NCBI RefSeq assembly: GCF_046546475.1
Contig: NZ_JBKGXS010000013.1
Coordinates: 26,733-90,732 of the forward strand
Direction of reading: 5' to 3'
DNA length: 64,000 nucleotides
DNA from: Pseudonocardia phyllosphaerae
Lineage (GTDB): Bacteria > Actinomycetota > Actinomycetes > Mycobacteriales > Pseudonocardiaceae
Notes under the pieces: model-generated
Database searches by the model: none
What the model saw: the letters and a program-made list of their open reading frames with translations, nothing else
What the model was told of the DNA's origin: nothing
Position numbers and translations under genes: made by a program
Shown here: positions 55,157 to 63,391 of the stretch, one piece after another
Layout of the letters: each line of letters starts with the position of its first letter
Numbering within the stretch: position 1 is the first letter of the stretch

Positions 55157-56047
55157 TCAGGCTGGCACGTCGTGCGCGCCGAGCAGCCGCAGGTCCTTGG
55201 GCGTGATCGCGCCGCGGTCGATGAGCGCGCAGATCAGGTTGTGGTTCAGCGTGTTCCCCAGCGGCTCGGCGCTGCCGAAGTCCCGCGAGCTGAGACCGGT
55301 GACGTCGGCCGAGGCGAGCCGTTGCCGGATCCGGTAGATGCGGTTCTCGACGACCCGGCTGGTCCAACGCGGCCCGTCGGTCTCCGGGGCGGCGGTGTCG
55401 AGGAGCCCGGCGACCTGCTCGTAGCTCAGCGGGCGGGGATGGTCGAGGTGCATGAGGTACTGCCGGGCCAGCGCGACGACGGCGAGCCGGTCCTCCGGTT
55501 TCACCAGCGACGGGTCCGGCAGGCCCTCGGGCTCCTCGATCGTCGCCCGGCTGTTGCGCGGCGTCGTGTCGGTGTCCGGGGCGAAGGCCCGGGCCTCGTT
55601 GCGCCGGCTGACGCGCATCTCGACGACGTAGGTACGGCCGCCGATCGGGGTGTCCAGGAAGATCGGGTGGTACGCGCGGGGCAGCCGGGCGCTGTCCCCG
55701 GTGACCAGCCGCCGCGACACCGGCAGCCGGACCTCCATCCGGCCGATGTTCTCCAGGTACCAGTGCCTGCCGTCGAAGTAGATCTGCCCCTGGCGGCGGG
55801 AGACCTCGAGGTCGCCGTCGGCGACGTGCACCTGCACGGTGTCGTCGTCGCTGTTGCGGCCGAAGACGACCTGGTGCAGCTGCGGGTCGAACTCGGGTGC
55901 GTGCGGGTCGATGCGGACGCCGCCGTCGTCGCCGAGGACGAACAGGACGTCCGCGGGCAGCCCGGCAGGCATCTGCCGGGCCAGGCTTCCGGTGGTCACC
56001 GGCAGGTACTCCAGCGCGCGGGCGGCGCCGCGGTGGGGGTGGGACAT
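55157..56047 (-). CDS. FHA-domain protein with C-terminal helical region
   Basis: 296 residues from the ATG at 56047. An FHA-like segment at about 60-115 reads HQVVFGRNSDDDTVQVHVADGDLEVSRRQGQIYF, with the Arg-Asn and Ser-Arg-Arg positions expected for phosphothreonine binding. The rest is helical, with PEDRLAVVALARQYLMHLDHPRPLSYEQVAGLL and RIYRIRQRL, compatible with a winged-helix-like DNA- or protein-binding part. It is located directly before two Ser/Thr kinases and is a likely phospho-dependent effector of them. It has no membrane segment. Confidence 0.83.
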   Translation of the reverse strand: MSHPHRGAARALEYLPVTTGSLARQMPAGLPADVLFVLGDDGGVRIDPHAPEFDPQLHQVVFGRNSDDDTVQVHVADGDLEVSRRQGQIYFDGRHWYLENIGRMEVRLPVSRRLVTGDSARLPRAYHPIFLDTPIGGRTYVVEMRVSRRNEARAFAPDTDTTPRNSRATIEEPEGLPDPSLVKPEDRLAVVALARQYLMHLDHPRPLSYEQVAGLLDTAAPETDGPRWTSRVVENRIYRIRQRLASADVTGLSSRDFGSAEPLGNTLNHNLICALIDRGAITPKDLRLLGAHDVPA

Positions 56048-56111
56048 CGACGTACGCACCTTTCGGGGATGTGATGCGGACAGCGAACCCGACGAGGGTG
56101 AGGAGGGGTCC

Positions 56112-56729
56112 TCAGTGCCGCCGCGGCGCGAGGACGTCGCCGATCCCGTGCACGGCCTCGAAGATCAGCCGGACGGCCTCGTGGTGCGCCGCCTCCGGCT
56201 CCCCCATCGGGTCCGGGATCTTGTCGTCGGCCGGCGGGATGGTGCCGCGGCGGGCGCGGGCCGCGTCGACCAGCGCGCGGCCGCGTTTGACCAGGTCCGG
56301 CGGCAGGGCGTGCGCGTCGACGGCGGCGGAGAGCCGGGCGAACTCGCGCAGCGCGAACGTGCGGTCCAGCAGGTGCGGGAAGCGTTCCAGCACGGTGGAG
56401 CGGTGCCGCACGTTCGCGCCGAGTACCAGGTCGACCCCGTGGATCACGTCGCCGTCGAGCTGGCGTGCGACGAAGGACTCGGCCCGCTGCTCCAGGCCCC
56501 ACGGTGCGAGCTGCCGGCGCGTCATCGGGTGCATCCCGCTCCCGACGACCGCACGCACTCCCGCACTCGACACCTCGACCCGCGCGGCCTCCCGGCCGCC
56601 GAGCCGGCCGACCAGCAGGTTGCGCAGCAGCAGCTCCCCGGCCGGGGACCGGCAGATGTTGCCGGTGCACACGACGAGGACCCGGAACCGGTCGTCCGGT
56701 CCGGGGCCCGGTGCCGCGTGTCTGGTCAT
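56112..56729 (-). CDS. Low-molecular-weight protein tyrosine phosphatase
   Basis: 205 residues from ATG 56729. The phosphatase loop VCTGNICRSP gives Cys21 and Arg27 (CX5R), and the general acid Asp is in IPDPMG near the C-terminus. It removes phosphate from tyrosines in the cytoplasm. In polysaccharide loci such enzymes (Wzb) reverse the tyrosine kinase; here the tyrosine kinase-like gene is 23 kb away and the neighbours are Ser/Thr kinases and an FHA gene, so either link is possible. It is the most upstream gene of the minus-strand set. Confidence 0.9.
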   Translation of the reverse strand: MTRHAAPGPGPDDRFRVLVVCTGNICRSPAGELLLRNLLVGRLGGREAARVEVSSAGVRAVVGSGMHPMTRRQLAPWGLEQRAESFVARQLDGDVIHGVDLVLGANVRHRSTVLERFPHLLDRTFALREFARLSAAVDAHALPPDLVKRGRALVDAARARRGTIPPADDKIPDPMGEPEAAHHEAVRLIFEAVHGIGDVLAPRRH

Positions 56730-56814
56730 CGGCACATTGTCGGTCACCGAGCCCACGGGAACCAGCGGTGCGCCCTGATCCGGTCATCCTCGGCGGGCCG
56801 CCACACAGATCGTT

Positions 56815-56833
56815 CTGTCTCAGGCTGAGACAG
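56815..56833. promoter_or_regulatory. Perfect 19-bp palindrome, probable operator
   Basis: CTGTCTCAG-G-CTGAGACAG, nine-base arms around one base, about 110 bases before the GMC operon and 86 bases before the phosphatase start. Its symmetry and place in a divergent promoter region suggest a dimeric repressor site. A smaller hairpin (CGGAGGT/ACCTCCG, 56899-56919) lies between it and the operon start. Confidence 0.6.
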
Positions 56834-56942
56834 CCGCGGGACTTCCGACAGGCGACGCTGTACGACAGTAAGGCTGCCCTAAGAGAGCAACGACGCCTCG
56901 GAGGTCCGCTTCACCTCCGGCCGAGAAGAAGGCGAGACGACG

Positions 56943-57389
56943 ATGTCCACCCTGTTGTCCGACGACCAGCAACGGACACTGGTCGACGTGCTGCGTGCGG
57001 CGTTCCCGCACGACTCGTTCCCGACCGGCCCCTACGAGCGGACCGCACAGGCCGTGGTCGACGCGGCCGCGACGAGCCCGCGCCTGCAGTCGCTGCTGCT
57101 GCAGGGCCTCACCGATCTCGACCAGCAGCGCGAGGTGCCGTTCTCCCGGCTGGAGCCCGACATCGCCGCCGTCGTCCTGCGCGGCATCGCCGACACCCCG
57201 TTCTTCGCGCAGATCGTCGAGATCTCCGTGGTCGCGCTCTACAACGACCACGAGGTCTGGGACGTGCTGGGCTACGAGGGTCCCTCCTTCGACAAGGGCG
57301 GCTACATCGACCGCGGGTTCGACGACCTGGACTGGCTGCCCGACCCGCGGATCGAGAGCTACTGCACCGACAAGGAGGCCTCGGCATGA
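56943..57389 (+). CDS. Gluconate 2-dehydrogenase subunit 3-like protein
   Basis: 148 residues. The pattern LVDVLRAAFPHD, TPFFAQIVEISVVALYNDHEVWDVLGYEGPSF and GGYIDRGFDDLDWLPDPR matches the small subunit 3 family of membrane-linked FAD dehydrogenases. Members usually have a Tat signal; none is visible here. It overlaps the GMC oxidoreductase start (ATGA) and is its obvious partner, perhaps needed for folding or complex stability. No cytochrome c subunit gene follows. Confidence 0.83.
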   Translation: MSTLLSDDQQRTLVDVLRAAFPHDSFPTGPYERTAQAVVDAAATSPRLQSLLLQGLTDLDQQREVPFSRLEPDIAAVVLRGIADTPFFAQIVEISVVALYNDHEVWDVLGYEGPSFDKGGYIDRGFDDLDWLPDPRIESYCTDKEASA

Positions 57390-58951
57390 CGCGCTTCGAC
57401 TACGACGACTCCGACGTGGTGGTGGTCATCGGCTCCGGCGCCGGCGGCGGCACGCTGGCCAACGAGCTGTGCGGGCGGGGCTTCAAGACCGTCGTCCTGG
57501 AGGCAGGCCCGCACCTGACCGCCGAGGACTACCACAACGACGAGTGGGAGGCCTTCGGCCAGATGGCCTGGAGCGACCCGCGGACGACGTCGGGCAGCTG
57601 GGCCATCGCCCGGGACTTCCCGAACCTGCCGGCCTGGATCGTCAAGGCCGTCGGCGGGACGACGACGCACTGGGCCGGGGCCTGCCCGCGCTTCAAACCA
57701 CACGAGTTCGCCGCCCGCACCGTCTACGGCGACCTCGAGGGCACCAGCCTGCTCGACTGGCCGATCACCCTGTCCGAGCTCGAGCCCTACTACGACAAGG
57801 CCGAGATCAAGATGGGCGTGACGCACCGGCACGGGCGCCCGCCTCTTCCGGCGAACAACAACTACAAGGTGTTCGCCAACGGCGCGGAGAAGGTCGGTTA
57901 CCGCGACTACGCCACCGGCCCGTACGCGACCAACGCCGAGCCCTACGACGGCCGCCCCGCGTCCATCCAGGACGGCTTCAACTTCCAGGGCGACAAGCAG
58001 GGCTCGAAGTGGTCGACGCTGGTCGCCGAGCTGCCCAAGGCCGAGGCGACCGGCAACCTGGACCTGCGGCCGGAGAGCCAGGCCGTGCAGATCCTGCACG
58101 ACCCGAGCGGCCGGGCCACCGGGGTGCTCTACGTCGACCGCAACGGCACCCTGCGCCGCCAGCGCGCCGCGGTCGTCTCCGTCGCGGGCAACTCGATCGA
58201 GACCGCCCGGCTGCTGCTGCTCTCCGCGTCCACCCGGTTCCCGGAGGGTCTGGCGAACTCCTCCGGGCAGGTCGGGCGCAACTACATGCGCCACACCACC
58301 GGCACCGTGTGGGGCCAGTTCGACAAGCCGGTCCGGATGTACCGCGGCGAGACGATGGCCGGGGTGATCGCCGACGAGTCCCGGCTGGACACCGAGCGGG
58401 GCTTCGCCGGCGGCTACTACATGGAGACGATCTCGCTGGGCCCCGCGTTCTTCGGCAAGTTCGTCGCGCCGGGCAGCTGGGGGCCGCAGCTGGCCGAGGT
58501 CGTGGACCAGTACCTCAACACCGCAGGCATGTGGATCGTCGGCGAGGACATGCCGCAGGAGACCAACCGGATCACGTTGTCGGACACGGTCGACGAGCAC
58601 GGCCTGCCGGTCGCGAACGTCCACTTCGACGACCACCCGAACGACGTGGCGATGCGCCGGCACGGCCAGACCCAGGGCGCCGCGGTGTACAAGGCGGTCG
58701 GGGCGCACCGCACGATCGAGACGCCGCCCTACCCGTCGACGCACAACCTCGGCACCTGCCGGATGAGCCAGCGGCCCGGCGACGGCGTCGTCGACCGGTT
58801 CGGGCGTGCGCACGACGTGCCGAACCTGTTCATCACCGACGGCAGCGTGTTCACCACCGGCGCGGCCGCGAACCCCACGCTGACGATCGTCGCGCTGGCC
58901 ACCCGGCAGGCCGACTACATCGCGTCCGAGTACCGCGCGAGCGGGAACTGA
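57386..58951 (+). CDS. GMC family FAD oxidoreductase
   Basis: 521 residues. The FAD-binding loop GSGAGGGTLANELCGRGFKTVVLEAG opens the protein; AVGGTTTHWAGACPRF, the mid-chain RNYMRHTTG and the C-terminal STHNLGTCRMS and GAAANPTLTIVALA are typical of the large subunit of gluconate/sugar-alcohol dehydrogenases. It oxidises a hydroxyl group on an unknown sugar or alcohol. An AAGGAGG at 57372 gives strong translation. It pairs with the subunit 3-like protein upstream; the PEBP gene follows 12 bases later. Confidence 0.92.
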   Translation: MTRFDYDDSDVVVVIGSGAGGGTLANELCGRGFKTVVLEAGPHLTAEDYHNDEWEAFGQMAWSDPRTTSGSWAIARDFPNLPAWIVKAVGGTTTHWAGACPRFKPHEFAARTVYGDLEGTSLLDWPITLSELEPYYDKAEIKMGVTHRHGRPPLPANNNYKVFANGAEKVGYRDYATGPYATNAEPYDGRPASIQDGFNFQGDKQGSKWSTLVAELPKAEATGNLDLRPESQAVQILHDPSGRATGVLYVDRNGTLRRQRAAVVSVAGNSIETARLLLLSASTRFPEGLANSSGQVGRNYMRHTTGTVWGQFDKPVRMYRGETMAGVIADESRLDTERGFAGGYYMETISLGPAFFGKFVAPGSWGPQLAEVVDQYLNTAGMWIVGEDMPQETNRITLSDTVDEHGLPVANVHFDDHPNDVAMRRHGQTQGAAVYKAVGAHRTIETPPYPSTHNLGTCRMSQRPGDGVVDRFGRAHDVPNLFITDGSVFTTGAAANPTLTIVALATRQADYIASEYRASGN

Positions 58952-58963
58952 GGAGGAGAGACG

Positions 58964-59509
58964 ATGACCTCGTCCGTGTCCGCACCACCCGACCCGTACC
59001 AGTTCCTGCCCGAAGTCGAGACGTTCACGCTGACCAGCACCGACATCGCCGACGGCGTCCCACTGGCCGCGCCGCAGGTCAGCGGCATCATGGGCGCCGG
59101 CGGGCAGGACCGCTCGCCGCAGCTGAGCTGGCGGGACTTCCCCGTCGCCACCCGCAGCTTCGCGGTCACCGTCTACGACCCGGACGCCCCGACCGGCAGC
59201 GGGTTCTGGCACTGGGCGGTCGCCGACATCCCCGCCCACGTCACGTCGCTCGAGGCGGGCGCGGGTGACCCGGGAGGGACCGGGCTGCCGCAGGGCGCGC
59301 TCGCCCTGCCCAACGACGCCGGGATCCACCAGTACCTCGGCGCCGCGCCACCGGAGGGGCACGGCGTGCACCACTACTACGTCGTCGTGCACGCCGTCGA
59401 CGTCCCACGGCTGGGTGTCCCGCGGACCGCCAGCCCGGCGTTCCTCGGGTTCAACCTGTTCACCCACACCCTGGCCCGGGCGACGATCACCGCCACCTAC
59501 GAGCGCTGA
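58964..59509 (+). CDS. YbhB/YbcL-type phosphatidylethanolamine-binding-like protein (PEBP)
   Basis: 181 residues. FTLTSTDIADG, RSPQLSWRDFPVATRSFAVTVYDPDAPTGSGFWHWAVADIP, HHYYVVVHAVDVP and GFNLFTHTLARATITATYER match the bacterial Raf-kinase-inhibitor-like PEBP family, with the DPDAP and GxxxHW ligand-pocket motifs. Function in bacteria is unsettled. A GAGGAGAG precedes the ATG. It is the last gene of the three-gene GMC operon. Confidence 0.93.
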   Translation: MTSSVSAPPDPYQFLPEVETFTLTSTDIADGVPLAAPQVSGIMGAGGQDRSPQLSWRDFPVATRSFAVTVYDPDAPTGSGFWHWAVADIPAHVTSLEAGAGDPGGTGLPQGALALPNDAGIHQYLGAAPPEGHGVHHYYVVVHAVDVPRLGVPRTASPAFLGFNLFTHTLARATITATYER

Positions 59510-59513
59510 CTCC

Positions 59514-59551
59514 GGAGGGCCGTGACGGACGTGGCGTCGCGGCCCTTCCGG
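59514..59551. terminator. Imperfect hairpin after the GMC operon
   Basis: GGAGGGCCG at 59514-59522 pairs with CGGCCCTTCC at 59540-59549, with one bulged T and a 17-base loop, between the converging PEBP and HNH genes. It is a moderate terminator candidate. Confidence 0.45.
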
Positions 59552-59562
59552 CTCGGGCGTGC

Positions 59563-60858
59563 TCATACCGGCACCGGTGGTCGTGGCTCGGGGATCCGCT
59601 GGTGCAGCGGGTTCCGGCGTGGACCGCCGGGCAGCCACTCCGGTGGATGGAACAGCGGGAACCCGCCTTCCATCGTGATCTCCCACTCGGAGTGGTGGAT
59701 GACGCGGTGGTGCCAGGAACACAGCAGCACCAGGTTGTCCACATCGGTCGGACCGTCGTCGATCCAGTGGCGGACGTGGTGCGCGATGCACCACTGGGGC
59801 GGTGCGTCGCAGCCGGGGAACGCGCAGCCGCCGTCGCGGTGGGCCAGTGCCCGGCGCTGTGCGCGGTTGGCGAGACGGATCTCGCGGCCGGCGAACAGGG
59901 GCTCGCCGGTCGTCGCGAGCACGATCGGGACGACGCGCGCGTCGCAGGCCAGCCGCAACGCGGTCTCCGCGTCGACGGCGGCGGACAGCTTGCCGTCTCC
60001 GAAGGACAGCTCCGCGGCGCCGGTGCGCTGCTGCAGTGTCTCGAGCGAGGACGTGACGACCAGGCGCACGGACTCCCCCGCCTCGACGCCGAGTGCGTCG
60101 GTGGCGAGCATCCGGCGGGCGATCTCGACCAGGCCGTCGCCGTTGCGCTCGGCGACGCTGCGCTCGTCGCGGGCGGCGTCGGAGTTGTAGAGCCCCGGCG
60201 GGGTCGGCGTGCCGTCCGGCCCGGGGACGGGCGGGACCGGCGCTGTCAGCGGGGACAGGGCGCTGCGCAGGACGGCGGCGGACTCGGGGTCGAGCCAGCC
60301 GCGCAGCTCCGTGCCGTCGCCGAGCGGGCGCAGGGTCAGCCGGTTGTGGGTGGGCGGCGGCTCACGCGGGCGCGGACCGTCCGGATCCAGCAGTGCGATG
60401 GCGCGCTTGCCCATCTGCGCGACCTCGTCGGGGTCGACGACCCGCGCGTACCCGGTCAGCGTCTCCTCCAGCGGCCGGCGGTGCTCGGCCTCGAGGTGCG
60501 GCGGGATGGCGGCGAGCTGGGCCTGGATGACGCGCACGTGCTCGGCGGAGACCGCGCCCTCACGCACCGCGGCGGCGAGCACCGGGAGCCGCGGCTCCAC
60601 CGCACCGCCGGAGAGCGCGCGCTCGGGCGTCAGGTCCTCCGCGGCGCGCACGCGGTTGCGCGCGACCGCACGCGTGACGTTCTGCGCGCCCCGCAGCAGG
60701 TCGGTCGTGTCGCGGAAGCCTGCGGGCTCGGCGAGCCCGCGCGCGGCGATCTCGTCGATCACCTCGTACATCTCGGCCTGGAGCAGGTTCAGGCGCTCCT
60801 GGGCAGCGGGAAGCGCGGCGAGGAGGTCCTCGTCGCTGCGGTTCCACCACTGGCCCAT
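59563..60858 (-). CDS. DUF222/HNH endonuclease-signature protein
   Basis: 431 residues from ATG 60858. The long N-terminal DUF222 region (LLAALPAAQERLNLLQAEMYEVIDEIAARG, TRAVARNRVRAAEDL) is followed by an HNH nuclease motif: CAFPGCDAPPQWCIAHHVRHW and DNLVLLCSWHHRVIHH, with the four Cys/His positions intact. The family is highly multiplied in actinobacteria and often occurs as many paralogues; biological role is not established. Another ATG in the same frame further upstream would add 12 residues. Cytoplasmic. Confidence 0.9.
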   Translation of the reverse strand: MGQWWNRSDEDLLAALPAAQERLNLLQAEMYEVIDEIAARGLAEPAGFRDTTDLLRGAQNVTRAVARNRVRAAEDLTPERALSGGAVEPRLPVLAAAVREGAVSAEHVRVIQAQLAAIPPHLEAEHRRPLEETLTGYARVVDPDEVAQMGKRAIALLDPDGPRPREPPPTHNRLTLRPLGDGTELRGWLDPESAAVLRSALSPLTAPVPPVPGPDGTPTPPGLYNSDAARDERSVAERNGDGLVEIARRMLATDALGVEAGESVRLVVTSSLETLQQRTGAAELSFGDGKLSAAVDAETALRLACDARVVPIVLATTGEPLFAGREIRLANRAQRRALAHRDGGCAFPGCDAPPQWCIAHHVRHWIDDGPTDVDNLVLLCSWHHRVIHHSEWEITMEGGFPLFHPPEWLPGGPRRNPLHQRIPEPRPPVPV

Positions 60859-60954
60859 GCGACCCAGCATACTCGAACTGGCGTTCGATATCACTGCTTT
60901 GAGGTGGGCGGAAGGATTCGATCGACGAGCGGTCGACGGTCCCGAGGTGCCCGG

Positions 60955-61062
60955 TCAGACGCGCCGTTTGGCCGCCCCGAGCGCCGCGGTGGCCACGAAC
61001 AGGACCACCGCCACGATCCCGAGCCAGAGCAGCACGCGGGCCGTCTGACCGGACGCTCTCAA
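60955..61062 (-). CDS. Putative 35-residue single-helix membrane peptide
   Basis: A TTG at 61062 overlaps the stop of the lipoprotein gene (TTGA) and has GGAG six bases before it. The reading gives MRASGQTARVLLWLGIVAVV followed by LFVATAALGAAKRRV: one membrane helix with a basic end, like a sorting-signal tail but without LPXTG. The overlap and the ribosome binding site support translation; size and rare TTG make it uncertain. It is the last member of the chained minus-strand genes. Confidence 0.4.
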   Translation of the reverse strand: MRASGQTARVLLWLGIVAVVLFVATAALGAAKRRV

Positions 61063-61322
61063 GAGATCTCCATGACCTCCCCGACCGTCGAGTGCGGCGC
61101 GTGCTGGCAGTCGTAGATCAGGTTCATGATCCCCATCGGTCCCTTGAAACCCTCTCCGTCCGTCTGTGCCGCCAGCTGCTCGACACCGGTCATCTGGGTC
61201 TGCTGGTCCATGCCGAGAAACTCGGTGCACGTCGTCGACGCGGTGACCTCGGGCTTCCCGCAGGAGCCCAGGAGGACGGTTCCGGCCACGATGCACGCCA
61301 GTGCGAATCGTCTCCTGATCAC
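61059..61322 (-). CDS. Small lipoprotein, unknown function
   Basis: 87 residues from a GTG at 61322 that overlaps the stop of the large membrane protein gene (GTGA). It has a signal peptide RRRFALACIVAGTVLLGSC with lipobox and then a compact domain of 65 residues with two further cysteines: TCTEFLGMDQQTQMTGVEQLA and MGIMNLIYDCQH. The C-to-C arrangement recalls HdeA-like small secreted proteins, only loosely. It is probably bound to the outer membrane face and linked to the membrane protein by co-translation. Confidence 0.7.
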   Translation of the reverse strand: MIRRRFALACIVAGTVLLGSCGKPEVTASTTCTEFLGMDQQTQMTGVEQLAAQTDGEGFKGPMGIMNLIYDCQHAPHSTVGEVMEIS

Positions 61323-63115
61323 GCCGGGCCACCGATCGAGGCACGGACCGACGGATCGACGTGGCGCAGCTCCCCGGCGACGGTCTGCAGGAACAGCAGG
61401 TACATCCAGTACCCCTTGACGCTCGCAGGGCCGGCGGGGATAAAGCCGTAGTAGTACATGCGGCTCTGGGTCCAGGTGTCGAGCCCTCCGACGATCAGCT
61501 GGGTACGCCGGCCGTGCCCGGTCGCGACGGCCCGGAACGTGGCGTGGAGCTTCCACGAGTTCGTGATCGACAGGGCGAGCTCATCGGGCCGCTTCCCCTG
61601 CACGTCGACATGGTCACCACCGACGACGAACCAGTTGCCTCGCACTCCGGTGGCCGCCCGGACGTGGTCGAGCACGGTCGCCGCGTCCAGGCCGGTGTCG
61701 ATCTGCAGCCGTAGCCGCGAGCGCCCCTTGGCGGTCACCGGCGTCGCGAACGTCAACGGCCGCCCCGGCGGGCCGAGACGCGGACGTTGCCCGATCCAGC
61801 CGGGCGACGTCGACGTCACGCCGTTGCGCTGATTCGCGATCGCGCCCCACACGGATCGGATGGCGATCGCCAGGGGAAGGCTTCCAAAGAGGATCATCCA
61901 TCGGTCGGAGTACGTGCCCGAGAACCCGGCCGCCCCGGCCACGATGCCGAGCAGCGCGGCTCCGGCACAGCCTGCGCGCCAGTAGGTCGGCATCGTCGGC
62001 GTGAACACCGCCGCTGCCGCGACGAGAGCGCCGACGATCGACACGACGGCCAGGGTGGCGTGTTGCGACTCGCCGTCCGACGCACTCGTACCGGCGAGCA
62101 CCGCAGCGACGATCCCGAGCACGATCATGCCGATCGCGCCGAACTTCATCCAGGACGGAACGTTGCGCAGCCGCTGGGGTAACGCGTCGTTCGCCCGGCG
62201 GGCGAGACCCTCCACTGTGCCCGGCGGTCCGGCCGAACCGATCGCCGGGACGAGACTGTCGCGGACCCCGCCGACTGCGGACTCCAGGTTCCGGACCGGT
62301 GCGAGCGGCGTCTCCCCCGCGAGCGCACGCATCCGGCTCGGTGCGGTGATCAGTGCTAAGACGGCGAGGCCGAGCACCCCGACCGCCAGCAGCTCGATCT
62401 GCCCGGCCTCGGTCATCAGTGCGGCCACGACTCCGGCGAGCGAGCTCACCGCGGCGAGGAGCCGCAGAGTCCGCAGCACCGCGCCGCTCTCCCGACCGCA
62501 GGCGATCTTGCCGAGACGGTCGTTCATCAGTACGGCGCCACCGACGACGGTCACGAACACCAACCCGGCAAAGGCCTGGCGGGCTGCGGCGTCGGCCTCG
62601 GTGGCCCACCCGAACGCGACGCCGGCGCCGGCGGCACCGGCGAGGGCGAGCCAGACCGCGCAGGTTCGGACGGCCCTCATCTCGACCGGATCGTTCGGAC
62701 CGCGTGCTGCATCGCCGGCAGGTGACACCACGAGGACCGCGCAGGCCAGCAGGATCGCGCCGACCGCGACGAATCCGCCGGGCCCCGGCACGTTCTCGTC
62801 GCAGGCCGCGACCACCGTGCACGCCGCCAGCACGACACCCGCCCACGGCGCGACGACGCTCGCCCTGACCAGCGCGACGGCGAGGGCGCCGTACCCCGCG
62901 GCCAGCAGGAGCGGCGGGAGAGTCGAGGTCACCATCAACCAGGAGAAGCCCTCGTACTCGGTGGCCCAGCCGAGCGCGTCGACGAACAGGCCGACGGCGA
63001 GGAGCCCGGCGAGCCCCGCGGCCGCCCATCCCCAGGGCGACACCGCTTGGCCGGACGCCGAACCGGCGGGGGTCGGCGGGACGAGTGGACGCCCGAGTGG
63101 CTGTTCGGCGGTCAT
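61319..63115 (-). CDS. Large polytopic membrane protein, unknown family
   Basis: 598 residues. The first 430 hold about eleven hydrophobic helices in two blocks, separated by a soluble stretch (RMRALAGETPLAPVRNLESAVGGVRDSLVPAIGS). The C-terminal 160 residues are soluble (PVTAKGRSRLRLQIDTGLDAATVLDHVRAATGVRGNWFVVGGDHVDVQGK, HATFRAVATGHGRRTQLIVGGLDTWTQSRMYYYGFIP). I do not recognise any domain. It lies nine bases after the small Cys-rich gene and overlaps the lipoprotein gene, so the set is probably co-expressed. A role in the envelope is likely only from topology. Confidence 0.7.
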   Translation of the reverse strand: MTAEQPLGRPLVPPTPAGSASGQAVSPWGWAAAGLAGLLAVGLFVDALGWATEYEGFSWLMVTSTLPPLLLAAGYGALAVALVRASVVAPWAGVVLAACTVVAACDENVPGPGGFVAVGAILLACAVLVVSPAGDAARGPNDPVEMRAVRTCAVWLALAGAAGAGVAFGWATEADAAARQAFAGLVFVTVVGGAVLMNDRLGKIACGRESGAVLRTLRLLAAVSSLAGVVAALMTEAGQIELLAVGVLGLAVLALITAPSRMRALAGETPLAPVRNLESAVGGVRDSLVPAIGSAGPPGTVEGLARRANDALPQRLRNVPSWMKFGAIGMIVLGIVAAVLAGTSASDGESQHATLAVVSIVGALVAAAAVFTPTMPTYWRAGCAGAALLGIVAGAAGFSGTYSDRWMILFGSLPLAIAIRSVWGAIANQRNGVTSTSPGWIGQRPRLGPPGRPLTFATPVTAKGRSRLRLQIDTGLDAATVLDHVRAATGVRGNWFVVGGDHVDVQGKRPDELALSITNSWKLHATFRAVATGHGRRTQLIVGGLDTWTQSRMYYYGFIPAGPASVKGYWMYLLFLQTVAGELRHVDPSVRASIGGPA

Positions 63116-63124
63116 CGGGGCACC

Positions 63125-63238
63125 TCAGCGCCTTCCGCGGCCGTCGCAGGCGAAACAGGTCTTCTGTCCACGACAGACCGGGCAGTTGGTCCGGATCATG
63201 CCGCCGACCGACCCGCTTCCGTTGCACTTGTGGCACAC
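63125..63238 (-). CDS. Putative 37-residue CxxCxGxG zinc-ribbon protein
   Basis: The minus strand between the in-frame stop TAG at 63257 and TGA at 63125 encodes a Cys-rich peptide; from the GTG at 63238 it reads VCHKCNGSG, then NCPVCRGQKTCFACDGRGRR. Two CxxCxG(x)G units like those of the DnaJ zinc finger give six cysteines. It stops nine bases before the large membrane protein start. The conserved spacing is unlikely to arise by chance in noncoding DNA, but a start other than GTG cannot be excluded. Confidence 0.55.
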   Translation of the reverse strand: MCHKCNGSGSVGGMIRTNCPVCRGQKTCFACDGRGRR

Positions 63239-63270
63239 ACGCTTACCTGGTGGTTTCTAGCGAGCGTCGC

Positions 63271-63300
63271 AACACGGGTCTGCTGCAGCAGACCCATGTT
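63271..63300. repeat. 30-bp near-perfect palindrome in divergent promoter region
   Basis: The core GGGTCTGCTG/CAGCAGACCC (63276-63295) is a perfect 20-bp palindrome; outer bases AACA/TGTT extend it to 30 bp with one mismatched pair. It lies between the Cys-rich/membrane set (minus) and the secreted peptide gene (plus). It may be an operator or a cruciform-forming site. Confidence 0.65.
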
Positions 63301-63391
63301 CGAGCGGCGGAAAGAACCGAGACGTAACGATGAATGCCGAGTTAGCGAGGTTGTGTTCGTTGTCGATCGGATCAAGCGAGAGGAAGTCCGG

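Noticed and set aside
57359..59794. An 811-codon minus-strand ORF
   Set aside because: It is antisense to the GMC oxidoreductase and PEBP genes.
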